Origin: Rostratula benghalensis
Taxonomy: Eukaryota > Chordata > Aves > Charadriiformes > Rostratulidae
NCBI GenBank assembly: GCA_013399305.1
Contig: VXAI01000091.1
Location: forward strand, 2,583,759 to 2,647,758
Direction: 5' to 3'
Length of the DNA stretch: 64,000 nt
This document shows, in pieces, positions 1 through 11,000 of the stretch. A program made the translations under genes and the position numbers. Within the stretch, counting starts at the first letter, position 1. Each line of letters opens with the position of its first letter. The notes under the pieces were generated by a model. The model was given only the letters and a program-made list of their open reading frames with translations. It was not told the DNA's origin and made no database searches.

Positions 1-864
1 AGGAGCGAGATGTTTTACATGACTTTTTGTGGATTTTTAAAAAAATCTCTTTTATCGGTATTTAATTTTAAAACATTCTATTGGAGCATATGTGCATCAT
101 CTTGGATTTATATTTTCAAACTTTTCTTGGCAGCAATCTAATGGTTATAATAGAATGGTGGTGGTGTTTTGGTTTGTTTTTTTTTTTTTAATTGGAATCT
201 TTGATTCCGAAGACAAGATATTGCAGCTTCTGGAAAAAAGTGGACCTTAATAATATGATCCAGTACCGTCATAAGTCATCTGTGTTCTTCTTGGCAATCA
301 CTGAGACAAAATGCATTCAAGATACCACAGTTAAGAGTTCCCAGAGTGAAAGCGCTTTGTCCTTACTTAGCTTAAAATGGAATTTAAAAATGGTATTTAA
401 TTCTTCCATTTCTGTTCCTATCACTTCCAAGGTAATCAAGTTGATTGCATTTTCAAAATAACCACTCTGCGCTGCGTTTACTTTGTTGTAATGCTGAAGT
501 GTGCTTTGTATTTGGTATTGACTTTCCAAAATTCCAATATCCTTGCACACTCCAAAAATATTTATGTTTTATCACATGTTTATTGAAGCTGAAAATACAC
601 AAGGTCAGCATTCAGTATTGGTTTCCTAATGAGGGTATGCCTTTGGCCTGGGCAAAAATGTCAGTCTGGGGGATTGCTTGTCACTTGGTGTCAAGCATAT
701 TATGCAGATGGTTGGGCCTACTAATTGTATGCCTGTGGGGTTAAGCTTATAATTATTTGGGCCTTGCTCACTGACTTCTTTATGCTTTGCCCTGTGAAGT
801 GGTGTGTTTATCCATTATACCTCCAATTTCTCCCTTTTTTTTCCTTCCCCGTTTTTCTTTGCAG
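1..864 (+). other. Upstream part of the gene, probably intron
   Basis: AT-rich sequence with a T-run near 179-190. A small open stretch around 205-250 reads SEDKILQLLEKSGP before a stop. It looks coding-like in composition, but no clean acceptor and donor pair frames it. No exon is supported here. Confidence 0.35.
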
Positions 865-961
865 CTGAACAATAAGAGGGATTTGGCCTATTTAGAAGTC
901 AGAACTACAGACACTGCAATATCCTGTAATATATCCTCAAATTCTTACTCAGACATGCAAA
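865..961 (+). CDS. Possible upstream coding exon (uncertain)
   Basis: A long pyrimidine tract runs into TTTGCAG ending at 864, one of the best acceptors in the window. The frame opening with CTG AAC AAT AAG stays open for over 200 bases, and the other two frames stop within the first few codons. The first residues read LNNKRDLAYLEVRTTDTA. A usable donor (AAA/GTAACA) would end the exon at 961, in phase 1. The next supported exon at 3205 starts in phase 0, so a direct splice would break the frame. An unseen small exon, a different donor (for example GAA/GTCAGA after 897) or a non-coding role would be needed. No family is recognised. Confidence 0.3.
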
Positions 962-3204
962 GTAACAGAGTCCCTGTCTATACTATAAATGTAATCATTT
1001 CAGAATCCAGTTACATCACAGTGTTTTTCACTAACCCAGTTAAAAATGTGGTTTCAGTTTGGAGAGTAGACAGGACTTGAACTATGTTTCCTAATCAGGC
1101 TGGTTATGGAACACACTTAGAGTCTGGCTTGCCCTGCAAAATGGAATGATGTTTATAAATACTTAAGGTATCCTGGTATGATGGTGCCCTAGATATACAT
1201 CATTAAAAGAGCAATGTTGCCTAGTATTTGCACAGTATATATTAAATAATATAATTTATATTGCCACAGTATATATTAATTTACACTAGATCATCACTGG
1301 TAGTTTACTGATATCATACTATGAAGTAAAAATGTTAAAAACCGGTATTCATTGGCTTCAATGCTACAAGCACCATCATGTGTCAGTCAGATATTAAATG
1401 CATATAACTACCTGTAGAAAAATTGTAGATGTATCATTGCAGTTTTCCACCCACATTTATTATACAAAAGGTCGGTGAATTCTGAAAGGACATTATATAC
1501 TCTATTGTGGCATCATAGAACAGAGAGATTGGAACAGATCTATTGTAGTGTCATGTACCTCCTTACAAAGAAAGGGCACTTAATCTTTATTCCATAATGT
1601 AATGCCTTATTTTGTGCAGATTTAATCATATTGAACCAATTTTGTTCCTAACATTGCATTTCAAAGAACAACCGAGTATGTCTGGCTGTTTCAAAGAGTG
1701 TTGTTGCTTGGGGTTTTTTTACCTTTCTCTTTCTGCTGCTCTGTCTGCTGCCATGAATCACTAGAGTCTACAGTTACAATTCACAACAGTGCTTTGTAAA
1801 TCGAATCCAAGTCAGGCAGGGTTTACAAGTTAGGAGGGTAAAACTATAGAAGTGCTGGGCTTGTGCTTTTTTTTTTTTTTTCTCTTTAGCTTAGTATATA
1901 TTTAATCTTACACTTTTATGTGTCTAACCTGCCACCTCCTTCAGCACTTTATTCTTTGGTGAACGCGTCCAGTCCTTCCCTTTCCCACTGAGAAATCTTT
2001 CCAGCCTTCAAGTTTCCTGCTGATCCATACCCAGGCTATGAAACCCTTCTGTTTCCTTGAATTTTACAGAGCTCATAACTGTTTCCTTCCAGGATAAATG
2101 CAGGTTCCAGAAGTGCAAACAAACAGCCAACAAGACTTTCAATTCCTTCCCCTCTGCAACATCTGTCAGCAACCCCCCACCTAATTTGCTGCTCTAACTC
2201 AGGCACATACAGACTGAAATCAGACTTCTGTAAAAACTGTTGTTCCTTCTTTTGGAAGTTCTTAGATCTGCTGGCCAGAACTACTACCAATTACAACCTA
2301 GGTTATTATAAGAAAAATTGATTTGCTCTGGTTTGACTCAGTACACCTTCACTGCAATTTAAACCAGTGTGAGCAGTTCAATCACCTGTGCCATAATGAC
2401 TGGAATCCCAGTGGGAGAGGGAACATAGCAGTTTCTGGGGTGATGACCATCAGTTTTAATCTGTATTTGTTCAGCAGTTAGAAGTCTTATTGCCCTCATA
2501 AGCACTGCACCGAAAGTTTTTTATTTCGTTACATGGTATCTAAACCCTTAAAAAGACAATTGAAGAGTTTTCATTGAAACCAGCCGTGTAACTTCTGGCA
2601 TGTATTTCTTTTGTATTTCTGATGCTGTAGAAATGAAACAAAATTCAAAAGCAAAACTTAATTTGTCTGCTTAAATTTTCTGCGTTTTTTTCCCTTAATG
2701 GGACCCTCCTTCCATACCGTTTACATTTATTTTTCCTGTTCACACTGTGAAACAGAGCAGTATGGAAGCTAATAGCTACCTCTGTAAAATACATTATTCA
2801 CCAAGAATACATATACATATACAGAAAGCAAGCTTTGATGTATTCAGTTATAAATTTTTTAGGTACAAAATTGCTGTTAAAAGTGTGAGTATACGTATTT
2901 TCCCTTTGTCATGTGCGTTTAATTATGATGACTTGGCAAACATGGGTCACATCCATCAGTCTAGACAGATATTTAAAAGATAAAAATTAGACACATGTTA
3001 CTTTATATGCCTCTCATACTTGAGAAGCAATGTTGTTGAAGAACATCTGTGTAACAGCTGGTTGCAGAGATTCAGAGGAAATCAAGCATAGTAAAGATAC
3101 ATTGATTTTCTGGATTGAGCATTCATTTCATAGACACTTAAAACTAAATAAGTCTCCAAGTTTGTTTTCTTACATACTGATCTTTTTTTTTTTCCTCCTT
3201 GCAG
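962..3204 (+). other. Intronic sequence before exon at 3205
   Basis: AT-rich DNA with a T-run at about 1868-1883. A 15-base word (CACAGTATATATTAA) occurs twice, at 1231 and 1265. I saw no exon with a phase that would bridge the candidate at 865 to the exon at 3205. Confidence 0.5.
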
Positions 3205-3316
3205 TCACTGCAGTGTCTCACTAAGGCGCATAAATGTGAAATTCAATCAAGTGATTGGGAGAAAGATGTTTCATCTTTTAAGGAAGTGGTAAAAGGAGCC
3301 ATAGAGATTGCACATG
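3205..3316 (+). CDS. Coding exon of unrecognised gene (third from 3' end)
   Basis: The exon is preceded by a T-rich tract and TCCTTGCAG, and followed by CATG/GTATGT. It encodes 37 codons plus one base, beginning SLQCLTKAHKCEIQSSDWEK and ending near GAIEIAH. The composition is charged and helical, without a signal peptide or membrane segment. It ends in phase 1 and joins in frame to the exon at 3904. An alternative acceptor (CTGCAG at 3205-3210) would remove two codons without changing frame. The assignment as coding rests on the matching phases of three consecutive exons and the downstream stop and polyA signal. I do not recognise the protein family. Confidence 0.75.
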
Positions 3317-3903
3317 GTATGTTCTACCTGAAAAGACCTTTTATTATTCTTGAAGAGTGTAGCAAGTCTTTATTAAGCTTAGTAGCAACGTATTATTGTA
3401 TGTTACCCATTATATGTATTCCTACTATTGGGAGACCTAACAGAGAACATCATCCTGATAGTGCCTACAGAAATAGCGTTGGAATGAGGCAGAAATTGTG
3501 TTGAGTGAGTCAGTAAACATATGACTGGTAAACATGGAATGAATTAATTTCACGGTCTAGCAATTTCATAATAGAAGTGAAAATGCATCTATAGTTCATC
3601 TCAGTCCTCAAATCATCACATAAGTTTGATAGGCTGCCCAGGAGATGGACAAAACTTGGACTCTGTAAGACTGCTCACTGTGCTGTGATATTTATGTTTT
3701 AGAAGGATGCATATCCCTGCTGTGTTTAGAGTTGTAATCTCAAAATTTCTTGGCATTCTTTTTCTTTGCGTTTCTTTTGGGGGATATTACATTAGAAAAA
3801 AAAATGTCTGTGGAAGGTATCGTATGTTGTTGTTTAAATATTAATGGTATAGAGGTAATGCTTTTTTGTTTTGCGGTCCTTCTCTTCTGTGTTTGGATTC
3901 TAG
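3317..3903 (+). other. Intron, 587 bp
   Basis: It starts GTATGT and ends TTCTAG, and it separates a phase-1 exon end from the matching exon start. Nothing else is seen inside. Confidence 0.7.
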
Positions 3904-4004
3904 TGACTATAAAATGCAGCAGGAACAAATCTAATCATCAGGAAGCTTTGCAGATACTTTCTTCAGCTCGGCTCAACTTACGTGGGTTGTCAGCCAAAGC
4001 AAAG
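3904..4004 (+). CDS. Coding exon of unrecognised gene (penultimate)
   Basis: A pyrimidine-rich stretch ends in GGATTCTAG at 3903, and the exon ends AAAG/GTAGGA. The two leading bases complete the codon split at 3316 (giving Val) and are followed by 33 codons, including [20 protein letters not shown] and then AKAK. The exon ends in phase 0, which fits the last exon at 7339. Other AG sites within the first 60 bases give the wrong phase, and this decides the start. The content is a basic, amphipathic helix. Function is unknown. Confidence 0.75.
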
Positions 4005-4896
4005 GTAGGAATGTTTGAAAGGTAGGAATTTTTGTTTGAAAGCTAGGAATCTTTGTTCTCTTGCCAGAAACCATTTATCTGGTTTGAGTCATTTATAGAT
4101 CAAATAATACCTACCTGTTCCATACATCAACAGACAGATATTCACCTGTATGCTGTTAATGATTCCAGGTTTGAGTAGACTTTTATTTCCCTTCTTCCTG
4201 CTAGACTTTGACTAGTATAAAATATAACCTACTATTCTAAAATGTCAATGTATTTCGTAGACTGTGTTAGAATTTTACTTAAAAAGTTGGCCAAACAGAC
4301 GTGAACATCTGGAAGAAACCAGTCATTTCGGTGACCTCTTCTTTATGTCAGTAGACACAGGGGAATCAGGGCAGTCTCAGAGTGAATGGATGTAAATTTG
4401 CAAAAAAGGACCAAAAATTATTAGGGATACTTTGCAATCACTTGAAGTGTTTTAAAAACAGAGTTATTTATTAAAAGAGAGAACTAAATTTTAATAAGGT
4501 TTTCATGGATACCCTATCAATTCAGATATTAATTAGTTGGAAAATATCATGTTGGAATCATATGTTTGGGTTTTGGAGTTGTGCCTCCATAGCCAGGCAC
4601 CCAAAGAACCAAGTCATTTCTGCACCGTTATTGTCCTAATTTTACCCTTCATCTTACTTCATGAGACACAGCCATTGTTTAACTGACGACTGATCTGGAA
4701 TATGTTTTTATTCAAAACACACTTAATGTCTTAAAGAAGTATTCTTGCTGGCTGTGTGTGGGGTGTAGTAAATGTGAATTAGAGAGCGTAAGTTTTATAA
4801 CATATGTGCTTGTGTTACAAAGTGTTGATCCATCATCAGTGTGCTAAAATTGGCTCACTCTCTTGTAAATCCTACAATTTCAAGGATAAAAACCTA

Positions 4897-4951
4897 GGCA
4901 AGCTTGTATAAGCAGACACAAGCAGGCAAGCTGTATAAGCAGACACAAGCT
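4897..4951. repeat. Tandem duplication, 28/27 bp unit
   Basis: Two adjacent copies of GGCAAGCTTGTATAAGCAGA followed by CACAAGCA differ by one missing T and the final base or two of the second copy. The repeat lies inside the last intron of the gene. It is probably a slippage duplication. Confidence 0.8.
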
Positions 4952-7122
4952 AGCTCTGTAACTCTGCTTTTACGTACTGGAATACGTAAGTCTTTGGAAT
5001 GTGGTGAAAAAAGACACAGCACGTATGTTTTGGTGTGATTCAAAAAAATGTTTTAAAAAAAAAAAGTGTAGACTGAGTATTACTGTAAAGAGAAAGCAAG
5101 ACTACTTGACAGAAGTTATATAAATACAAGTACAGGTGGTTTGTATTATTCAAGATCATGCAGTACCTGAAAGATTAAGAATAGGTGAGTCTGGTGAATT
5201 GTATTCTTAATTCATGAAGGTACTAATTAAATGAACATCACTGTTATTGGCAGATAATAGTGCCTCTAAGTGTTACAGCACTGCTGAGAAAAATGACGTG
5301 TTAGAAATAAAGCTATTGGTGTGACCTCACTCTTTTTGCGTACTTTCCAGTAAGATGGCATCTTATTTTTAATTTGAAGTAATTGAATTTCCAAAGTGCT
5401 TTGCGGTTTAAAAACTCAGCCATCTTCTGTAAGATCCTGTGCACAAACAGTTTAGCACCATTTATGCCTGTCCAAACTTGCCTGCAGCATCTCTGCCTCA
5501 TGAGTCAATATTAGCATGGGGTGTTTTCCTTTTAACAGGGAAAAGCGAGTAAAACAATAGGCTAAGAGCAGACTTAGTAATTAGGATCTCAGAAGGAAAA
5601 AAAGGAGCAGTGAAAGTAACTTCTAAAACATAAAATTCCAAAATTTTGTAGTCAGGACATGCAATTGGAACAACTCAGTAGTTTTTTGTACAGGTGAAAC
5701 AATGCCGCTTCTCAGACTTCTCACCTTTCCTGGAATCTCCATCTTTGACATTCCAGCTCCTGCGTTGTGCTGGACTCGTGATGCACCCACACTCTAATGA
5801 TGGCTGCAAGTCAAAAATGTGGTATTAATGGGCTCCTTTCTGTACAGTTGTGTGCTCTGACAAATAGCATATTGGGCTTTCTTTTGCTACGTACCCCCAT
5901 GCATCATTTGGATCTCACAGGTGGAATCTCCGAAAAGGTGAAAGGTCATAGAGCTGTATTGTAAATGCTTGAAATGTGCGTACTGTTGTGGGGAAACATG
6001 GGGAACAAAGTCCAAAGAATGATGATGGTGCATGAGACTTCCTGAAGGCTCCATCTAGTTGAAAAGACCTCTTTAACTGGGGGGGGGCAATAAATTAAAA
6101 AATAATTACTTCATCCTGATTTATTTAACTGTCTTAGCCAGAAAGAACCAAACTAACTCTTCTGTCATATTCCTAGTGTGAGGTTTTTGGGCTGAAAATC
6201 AGAAAAGTCTTTGTACTTGTAGCAGGAACATGTTCCTATTTTTGTGTAAGATGTTCTTTTGTTCAGTGACAACACTGTTCTAAAGCACATTGAAGACCTT
6301 GGTTCAGGGCCTTTTAAGTACATTTTTGTTTATATACGTATCTGTATTGCTCCACGATGTTTTGATGATATAATGATGTACAGATGTACTCCAGAGCAAC
6401 TTTTGTTTTCTTGGTTTGTTTTTGTCTCTTAATGTAGGCTTTTCATTTGTGTCAAATGAAGTGTGAATCACTCTCCCTTTACGTAATAAAGAGAATGCAT
6501 ATGTTTAGGTCCACCACCATCTTTCTGTGGAGTGATACCTTACTTGAGACAGATGACAGGTCTTGCAATAGCAACATGTTCTGGTGCAGCACAAACAAAG
6601 CTCCAGTCACAGCTTGAGTATCTCAAGTCTTTAGACAAGTCTTTTAGCATTCCTCTCCCGTGGTTTCCCTGTAAATACGTGAAGATTATGATTGCTCATA
6701 AGTTAGCTACTTGGTGGTTTTGTTAATGTCTTAAGGTCTTTAAGAACAATCTATTTTTATTACTCTGTAGTGTTTTGTTTTCTCTTGTATAACTTAATTA
6801 CACACAGATTAATGTCTCCACCCACACATGTCTTGACACCACATGTTAAAATATGTTTATTTGGAGTTTTGGGGAAAATGACACAACAGAATGTGACACT
6901 GGGAAAACTGGCGATTAAAATTCACGGCTACTAATTTATCAGCAGGTGGGTTTCTAAACTTCAGTGACAGTGAGATCCTCTTCTAATTTTAATTTCATGG
7001 TAAAGCCTTTCACTTTTGATGGGATCAGGAGCTAGTGTAGGCAGTCAAGTCAGAGCAGAAAGCCCACAGGAGGATTTGGCCCCTTTGGCAAAATATCAAG
7101 CATGTGGCACAGATGATACGTC

Positions 7123-7142
7123 TATATATATGTGTGTGTGTG
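7123..7142. repeat. (TA)4(TG)6 microsatellite
   Basis: A TATATATA stretch is directly followed by six TG units. It sits about 200 bases before the last exon. Confidence 0.85.
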
Positions 7143-7338
7143 TAGACATAAATATAGATATATGCATCTTTTGTTTATTAGCCACAAATTGAACTTTTTT
7201 AAAAGAGAAATTCCATCACAAGTACCAAAAATAGGAAAGGCAGGATAGTGGTGATGAGATTCTACTGTTTTCTCTCTCTATGGTGAAATGGAGAAACTGT
7301 ATGTCTATTTTAACATAATGTATCTCTTTGTCATGCAG

Positions 7339-7461
7339 CAACTTTTTGTAGATGTAACAAGGAATGAGATTCACAGTGAGATAGCTGATGAGGTGACAAC
7401 TATGGACAACTTGATCGCTGAACTTCAGGAACTGAGCAACCAGCTGAGAGACCAGTGCTGA
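7339..7461 (+). CDS. Terminal coding exon of unrecognised gene, coiled-coil-like C-terminus
   Basis: The acceptor is TGTCATGCAG at 7338. Forty codons follow, then TGA at 7459-7461. The peptide starts QLFVDVTRNEIHSEIADEV and ends ELQELSNQLRDQC. Hydrophobic residues (I, I, V, M, L, I, L, L, L) fall at roughly heptad spacing over the last 30 residues, which suggests a coiled coil for oligomer or complex assembly. With the two preceding exons this gives 111 C-terminal residues. A short 3' UTR with a canonical polyA signal follows, so the gene ends here. Small kinetochore, centrosome or tethering-complex subunits end in similar helices, but no specific name is supported. Confidence 0.8.
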   Translation, partial: QLFVDVTRNEIHSEIADEVTTMDNLIAELQELSNQLRDQC

Positions 7462-7590
7462 CAGACAGACTGGATTTTGTGACAGGAAGACAATAATGAC
7501 ATGTTTCTTTTGCTACAGCTTTTGCTGATGAGATGGTAACAGTTCTAAAGCAACAACACTCTCAATAAACATTTTTTCTGTACAGTGTTG
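7462..7590 (+). other. 3' UTR of the unrecognised gene
   Basis: This is the short untranslated tail from the TGA to just past the polyA signal. It has no long open frame. Cleavage is expected about 15-25 bases after AATAAA. Confidence 0.6.
7564..7569 (+). terminator. AATAAA polyadenylation signal
   Basis: A canonical hexamer lies 103 bases after the stop codon. It is followed within 20-40 bases by a GT/T-rich stretch (GTGTTGTCCTTGTGTT), the usual downstream element. It is well placed to end the transcript of the exons at 3205-7461. Confidence 0.75.
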
Positions 7591-7744
7591 TCCTTGTGTT
7601 CAGCTTTCTTCAGAGTTCAGGCTGCTTTTTAAGAGTTGTATCTGCTCTTGCTGCCGTACAAAGTTGCGTGTTTGGTTCTTCAGGCATGGGTTTTCTGAAA
7701 CAGAGCTAGCTGTATTTATAAGGTGATTACTGAGGACTAGTTCT

Positions 7745-8030
7745 GGCCTGGGCAGGATGCCCCAGCTGCGTTGCAGGCCGGGGTGCAGGAGAGGCGCCAT
7801 GGCGGGAGGGAGGAGATGGGCAGGCACTCAGCAGAGGCCAAAGGGTGGGCCCAGCCTATCACACTCTGCCAGCCAGGCCAGCACAGCCAATCGGAGGGTG
7901 CCTCTGTCCACCGCTGGCCAATCAGAGGAGCTGTACGGCTGGCCTGTCAGTGCCAGGGAGCTGAGGTGAGGGCAGGCTGTCATGGCGGGGAGCACCCTGG
8001 GCATCTGGGAGCTGCCAGCAGGCCTGAAGT
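7745..8030. promoter_or_regulatory. Small GC-rich island with paired CCAAT boxes
   Basis: The block is clearly richer in G+C and CpG than its surroundings. It holds two CCAAT boxes (7887-7891 in CAGCCAATCGG, 7918-7922 in GGCCAATCAGAG) in the same orientation, 31 bp apart. That is the spacing often seen in NF-Y dependent promoters. ATGGCGGG-type starts occur at 7799 and 7982, the latter opening a short frame beginning MAGSTLGIWELPAGLKW. A donor-like CTGAG/GTGAGG lies near 7968. No TATA box is evident. It could start a non-coding transcript or a gene whose other exons lie outside. It could also be an unrelated GC-rich patch. Confidence 0.4.
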
Positions 8031-11000
8031 GGCTCACTACATCATCAGGCACTTTGAAATTTTAATTCAGTGTTAATTGCTTATAGTGGAATAGGAGTGG
8101 GGTCCCGAGAGTAGGAATTTAGTCTTTTTTGTATTCTTGTAATACAATCAAAGTAGCAGGATGTTTGCTGCATTTACAAATAGTTATTGCTTAAAGCTGT
8201 ATTATTTTATTCAAAAATACACAACCTGTGTCCCATGGGCAATAGACTAGCACTTAGTTTGGGTCTTTTACAGGCTTGAGGATTTCCCCCCACTGAGGCA
8301 GCAAGGAAACTGCAATCTAATCTAAAATACTTATATCTGATAAGCCCTGAATAAGTTCTTTTCATCTGGACTATTTTGCATTGTTTCATTTTTAAGCATC
8401 TTTGCTGCAGCTCTTTGTAAAATAGGGTTTTTTTCAGGGTTTTTCAGAAACTTAGGCAAAATGGTTTCATCACTTACCATGATTTTGGCTCTTTCTTCCA
8501 CACTCAAATGATGGAGTCTCCAAAAATGTGGTTATCTGTATTCTGGGTATGCACCATCTGTGGTATGGTCATTAAACCTGTACCATTACTAAATGGCAAA
8601 AATACTGTCCCTGAAGAGAAAGTTGGAAGGTAAAAGGAAAGCAAATGATGGATTGGATTTGAAGCAGCACTAAAAGCATGTTACTTTGGTGTGCCAAGGG
8701 GGAAACCATCTTACTACGTTTGTAAAGCTCTTTATCCTTGTAAAGCTTCTTAGAAAGAAGAATAAATTGTTTAATGATGGTATTTTAAGATGAGGTTCCT
8801 ACAAAAATTATCACCTTAACTGTGGGTTTACCTGCTAGTGAAGGAGAGTTGTCTCCAAAACATTTCTTCATTGAAATGGCCCCGAAAGGGAGGAGGCATC
8901 GAAGTTTGTGCAAAGTGAACTTGGCTGTAGGTACTCCCATTTATCTCCTATGTATATTGAAGGGCCCACTGAACTGAAAACAGGCTGTGAGTTTTGTGAC
9001 ACTCCCACCACTACTATCTTTTTGTAATTACATTTTCATATTATTTACCTTATTCACAAAGGAAAAGAAAAAAAATCTTTAAAACTATTATTTTGATGCT
9101 AGCACTAGGTTTTCTTGGGAAGAAAAGGTTTAAGTGTGAAATTTGGTAGCAGAAAAATCTCCAATTTTTCTTGTGATCTGACAGCAAATTTTGAAGTAGA
9201 ATTATATGCCACTATCAACTTGAAAACATGAAACTTGAATTCAGTTGTCTTGATTTAAAGGTAAATAATTCCCATTGATTCAACCTGAGACACTTTTATA
9301 ACTGAGGGTAGGAGGTGCAGAACATGAAGCTGCATTCATTTTTGTATAAATGGTTTCTGCCTAACATTTAATAATGCTAGATGGAAAGTTAATATTTCAT
9401 ATACAATATCAGAGATGGCTGTGAGAGGTATTATTTACATTTATTTTCTTATATTTTTATATTCTTTTCATTCCCTTTTGATTTTTTTTAAATCTCTTTT
9501 TTTCTTTGCATAGGGTGGTCACAAGAAAATGCCATTCAGCTCTTCTGATGTCTCTCCCCTGCAGTACTTCACATATTTTCTCAGCATATGTTTTTTCCTT
9601 GTCTGAGGAAAAGATGTCTTTGTGTTTCCTTGTTTGAGAGAGCTTCCCTTTCTTAGCAGATATGTGGAATATAAACAACTTTTGACTTTTGCCTAATACG
9701 GGGAAAACGTCCTATCCACAGACAATGTGTTCCTGAAGAGTGAGATGGCTAGTGTTATGACAGCACACCAATTTTCCTGTCAGAATTAATGTAATAGAGG
9801 GAAATTGTCTGCATAGACTTAAAAATACACAATTTAAATAAGTATAGACAATATTCATGTTGTGGAGGATGGAGAGGCAGAACCTAGTTCACCATTCAGG
9901 AGACATTGGCTTTTCAAAACAGATGACCACCCCAGGAGATCTCAACCACTTAACCCATGAAACTGAATGCCTGTTGCAGATCTCTTACCAGGTATGTCCT
10001 TTCTTCCTCTTTCTTTGTACTAGTGGCATTTTCATCTTCCTCAGATACAAGATGAGTCTATACCACTTCTTTGGAGTTCATCACAAGGGCCTTTTAAAAC
10101 TTTGTAGGCACAAAAGCCACCTCAGTTTTGTATGGTACTCATTTTCTCTAGCCATGCCAGGAGGATTTGGTTCAGAATAGCTCTAGGAGACCATTGTCAT
10201 GAAGACAATGTTCCTATAAAAGCTCTTGCTGTCAAAAAAAACCCCAACTTGCCAGTGTGCAGGTATGGAAAGAGGAAGAAACTTTCCTAAACAGACTGCA
10301 TATTTTCCAGATCGCCATCTTATGGGGAGCATCTGTCTTCTAACAAGGAGATGTTTTTTGCTCAGATGGCTCCCATGACAACTGCAGAATCCTCGAGGTT
10401 TTAGCAAAACTGGGCACTTCCTGATGTGGTTGTCACACCTACAAATACCTCTATAACATCTATCTAATTTTCAAGTGCTCTATCTGCAGCTATATGATAA
10501 TGAGTACTTTGCGTAGCAGGGACTTGATTAAGAAATATTTTGCAGGAATGGCTTATAGCTCATAGTAGAACTTAGGTGCTTCCAATCTGTTTTTCTTTTT
10601 GACTTGGGAAATACTAGGGATTACCCATTTTGTCCTCCATCTGCCATTAGAAGTAATTTGGTGTGAACTGGAAGTAAAATGGATTAAGTCTAGAATGAGT
10701 CTAGAATTTTTCAACTTCTGCAACAGGGAAAGGAACTGTCTCTGGGTTTTGAAGATGAGTATAAAGCCAGTAAACCTTGAAGGAAGTATGATGTATGAAA
10801 AAGAATTTATTTCCATGGCCGAAGAGGGCTTGTTTATATATCTTTGACCCAACATGTTTCAACCTATGATGTATTTTCAGCTACTGGTGGTTTGAACCCA
10901 GGGAACATGTGATTCACCCAGGGGGCTGTGTCTACACAGAAGAAGGGTACACAGCCAGGTGTGGTGCTAAAAGGTTTAAGGAAATGTTTAAGGGTTGGGA

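Larger units (their letters stand above)
4005..7338 (+). other. Intron, 3.3 kb
   Basis: It starts GTAGGA and ends ATGCAG, in phase 0. It contains a near-tandem duplication at 4897-4951, a G-run at about 6081-6089 and a short TA/TG microsatellite at 7123-7142. No further exon is recognisable. Confidence 0.7.

Noticed and set aside
7600..8076. Several overlapping frames in the GC-rich patch as protein genes
   Set aside because: GC-rich DNA has few stops, so overlapping frames on both strands are expected. No family signature is seen. Only a possible promoter role is kept.
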